Source: Cucumis sativus
Taxonomy: Eukaryota; Streptophyta; Magnoliopsida; Cucurbitales; Cucurbitaceae
Assembly (NCBI RefSeq): GCF_000004075.3
Contig: NC_026660.2
Coordinates: 22,323,498-22,387,497 of the forward strand
Length of the DNA stretch: 64,000 nt
Direction of reading: 5' to 3'
Shown here: one piece after another, positions 62,185 through 64,000 of the stretch
How positions within the stretch are numbered: the stretch's first letter is position 1
Layout: each line of letters begins with the position of its first letter
Notes under the pieces: generated by a model
What the model saw: the letters and a program-made list of their open reading frames with translations, nothing else
What the model was told of the DNA's origin: nothing
Databases searched by the model: none
Program-made: the position numbers and the translations under genes

Positions 62185-62480
62185 AAAAAAATTATAGTGG
62201 ATAATTGAAGTGAGTTATTATAGTCTTAAGTCATTATTGTTTAGTTATAATAGTTCATGCTCTGACATATATGATTTTAATTTGAGTTATAATAGTATGT
62301 ACTCGTAGTGTAGTTTATTTTAGTTCATAAATGAAATAGGAAACACATTGTAGTAAACCCTAAACAAAAAAAAAAAAACTATAAATGTCAAATAGTAAAA
62401 ACTATAACAAACTGAAGGTTTTGAAATAGTGTTGAGTAGTTGTTATAATCTTGCATAGCCTTTGCTTCAAACGACCACGT
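62185..62480. repeat. Dispersed repeat family B, copy 3
   Basis: GTTATAATAGTATGTACTCG, then TGTCAAATAGTAAAAACTAT and GTTTTGAAATAGTGTTGAG, in the same order and orientation as at 22985-23295. The spacing is similar, so the two are homologous copies. Confidence 0.5.
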
Positions 62481-62896
62481 ATACAAGACTAAACGTAAGA
62501 CAAGAAAGAGCAACAATTTTTTTTTAAAAGAATACCGTATAAAATATATTAATCATAATGTTTGAGTGAAGTGATCTATACATACCTGTAACAGTCGAGC
62601 AAATATTTTTTAAAGAAAAACTCATTACGTAACAAGTAATGATTCAACGCTACATAAGGTACGTACAAGTAGTAGAAAAACTTCGAGTGTCACAACATTA
62701 CATCGCAGTTCTAAAAATTTATTAGGTAGCAAGCAAAATACGGAGCTAGTAATAGAAAATTTTTAATACTACTTTACAGAAATGGAAACGGTTCGGTTTG
62801 GCAACTAAACCAACCCAAACCGAACTATATGGGAATGTCTAGACAAAAATTGATATATATTTTGGAATCCAAACTTTTCATACACACAAATATGAA

Positions 62897-63274
62897 TTGA
62901 ATTGCGTGTGGAATTTTGGATGTGGTCGTTTTCCAAAGATTCCCAACATCATCAACCACACTTCTCCTCTAACAAGGTATAAAAAAGGACCTTTGTACAA
63001 ATTTGACATATTTTTGGTGCAATTTGGGGAAGTTGGGTCCAATTTTGGGGGACTTTTGAGAGAATTACAAAAAATGGACCACTATTATTTTTGTTGTATA
63101 AATAATTTGTTTGAAGCAATGGAAGTGCTTATGGGTATTGGTTCTCTATCATTCCAATTTTTGGGTATTCATCCAACCACTAGCCTACTCTTCTCTCATG
63201 GTGTATACTTCAAAATCCTAATGTTCTTCTTCTTTCTATCATTGCATTTCCTCTCAAAGTCAACTTTGCTTTAA
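62897..63274 (+). other. Unassigned 125-codon open frame
   Basis: I do not recognise this frame. It lies in a segment less AT-rich than its surroundings. Its second half is hydrophobic (a Phe/Leu-rich stretch near the C-terminus). A TGTATAAATAA word at about 63096-63106 lies inside it, just before an internal ATG at 63120, so the segment could instead be the promoter and leader of a gene to the right. A chance frame is the most likely explanation. Confidence 0.15.
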
Positions 63275-63539
63275 TAATGCTCCTTCCTCTATTTCTAATT
63301 TCTCTATTTACAACACTTTTTTCTTTTCAAATTAGTTTTTTTTACTAAGTGGGCTAAGCCTTGACAATTATTAAAATTGTGAGAAATAAAATTATAAGTT
63401 TTGAATGGATTGTGCATATATTTATATAGAATTGTTACGGTTGTAGTCGTTATTAAAGTTACCAATGTCTAAATTATAATTTTGTTCAAGTTAAAGAAAG
63501 CTAATCAATATTATTTATCGATTCTTGAGATATATGTAG

Positions 63540-64000
63540 ATTAGGGGAACCATGTCATACCCTATCGCAACTAACCTCTCCATAGAAGAATTAGGAAGGG
63601 GAGGGAATCAAAACAAACCTCCCAACGACCATACCATTTGCATTAGACGAACACCACCTGAAAGTTACTATAGAACTGCAACAAACAAACCCTTAATCTC
63701 AACTAAAAAACTATCTATCTGAGTGAGGTCAAACAACAAAGTCCAAACGTAGTAACTCAACTGGAAAAAAATGAATAACACCATCAAACTAAGACAATTA
63801 GAGACACGTCTCATTCATTAAGAGCAAAAGCTTTCAAAATATGTATAGACGACTTTAACTTCTCAGCTTGCAATTGACAAAGATAGGAGACCTGAGGAGT
63901 CACGAATAACCCAACTAACGATACTCGTCTAACACCGTTAAATCAAGACGTGTCATTATTGAAACTACATTTAAACATTAAAAACACACATAGATATACA
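63540..64000. other. Less AT-rich window-end segment, possible element fragment
   Basis: From about 63540 the composition shifts to C/A-rich sequence with no open frame. It contains words such as AGACACGTCTCATTCATTAAG and GACCTGAGGAGTCACG. It could be the end of a transposable element or a non-coding part of a gene beyond the window. No assignment is possible. Confidence 0.3.

Larger units (their letters stand above)
55976..64000. other. 8 kb AT-rich region without a supported gene
   Basis: No recognisable protein is encoded. Contents: a GC-richer, leader-like patch at 57125-57300; family B repeat at 57425-57725; a (TA)n run at 58060-58080; foldback repeats at 58120-58220 and 62010-62130; a short GC-richer patch at 60690-60760; family B repeat at 62185-62480; an inverted GGTTCGGTTTGG/CCAAACCGAAC pair at 62789-62825; an unassigned 125-codon frame at 62897-63274; and a less AT-rich tail from 63540. 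Confidence 0.55.

Noticed and set aside
62789..62825. Inverted GGTTCGGTTTGG / CCAAACCGAAC pair as a hairpin RNA or terminator
   Set aside because: Simple GGTT/AACC-type words are common low-complexity sequence in plant spacers; no transcript context supports a functional hairpin.

Overview
The window is nuclear DNA from a flowering plant, most likely a eudicot. It is AT-rich, every multi-exon gene has plant-style introns, and all recognisable proteins belong to plant families. Dispersed AT-rich foldback repeats and the protein sequences suggest a cucurbit (Cucumis-like), but that is inference. Nothing bacterial, viral or CRISPR-like is present. I found no tRNA, rRNA or known miRNA.

Layout. 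1581-12431 (+): a 16-exon KEG-type RING / kinase / ankyrin / HERC2-like E3 ligase, 1621 aa by my splicing. 14166-20724 (-): a 10-exon plastid CRT-like (CLT) thiol transporter, 459 aa, with a 3.1 kb first intron. 24228-25274 (+): a two-exon phospholipase A2-family protein, 253 aa, with a predicted leader intron and upstream ORF. 26860-29412 (-): an 8-exon hydroxyproline O-arabinosyltransferase, 346 aa. 35674-37629 (-): an intronless ABCG half-transporter, 651 aa. 40764-42845 (-): a 4-exon RING protein, 244 aa, whose first exon and upstream region are tandemly duplicated, giving a second first exon at 43512-43586. 45242-47522 (+): a 6-exon small ankyrin protein, 157 aa. 53881-55174 (-): a two-exon SHI/STY/LRP1 transcription factor, 365 aa from the first ATG. 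From 55976 to 64000 I see no convincing gene.

Splice sites were chosen by hand so that reading frame and family conservation are kept. All seven multi-exon models join into lengths divisible by three with a single terminal stop. Two KEG introns need GC rather than GT donors.

The genes do not form a pathway. Their order (KEG, CLT, HPAT, ABCG, RING, ankyrin, LRP1) recalls paralogous blocks of Arabidopsis chromosome 5, so the window looks like an ordinary conserved euchromatic block with AT-rich, repeat-bearing spacers. I did not find a previously undescribed system. The points most worth checking are the duplicated first exon of the RING gene, the two GC-AG introns, the apparent loss of an upstream ATG in the LRP1 gene, a possible plastid-derived insert near 44.3-44.7 kb, the spliced uORF of the PLA2 gene, and leader-like sequence near 49.7-49.9 kb in a 6.3 kb gap without protein genes.
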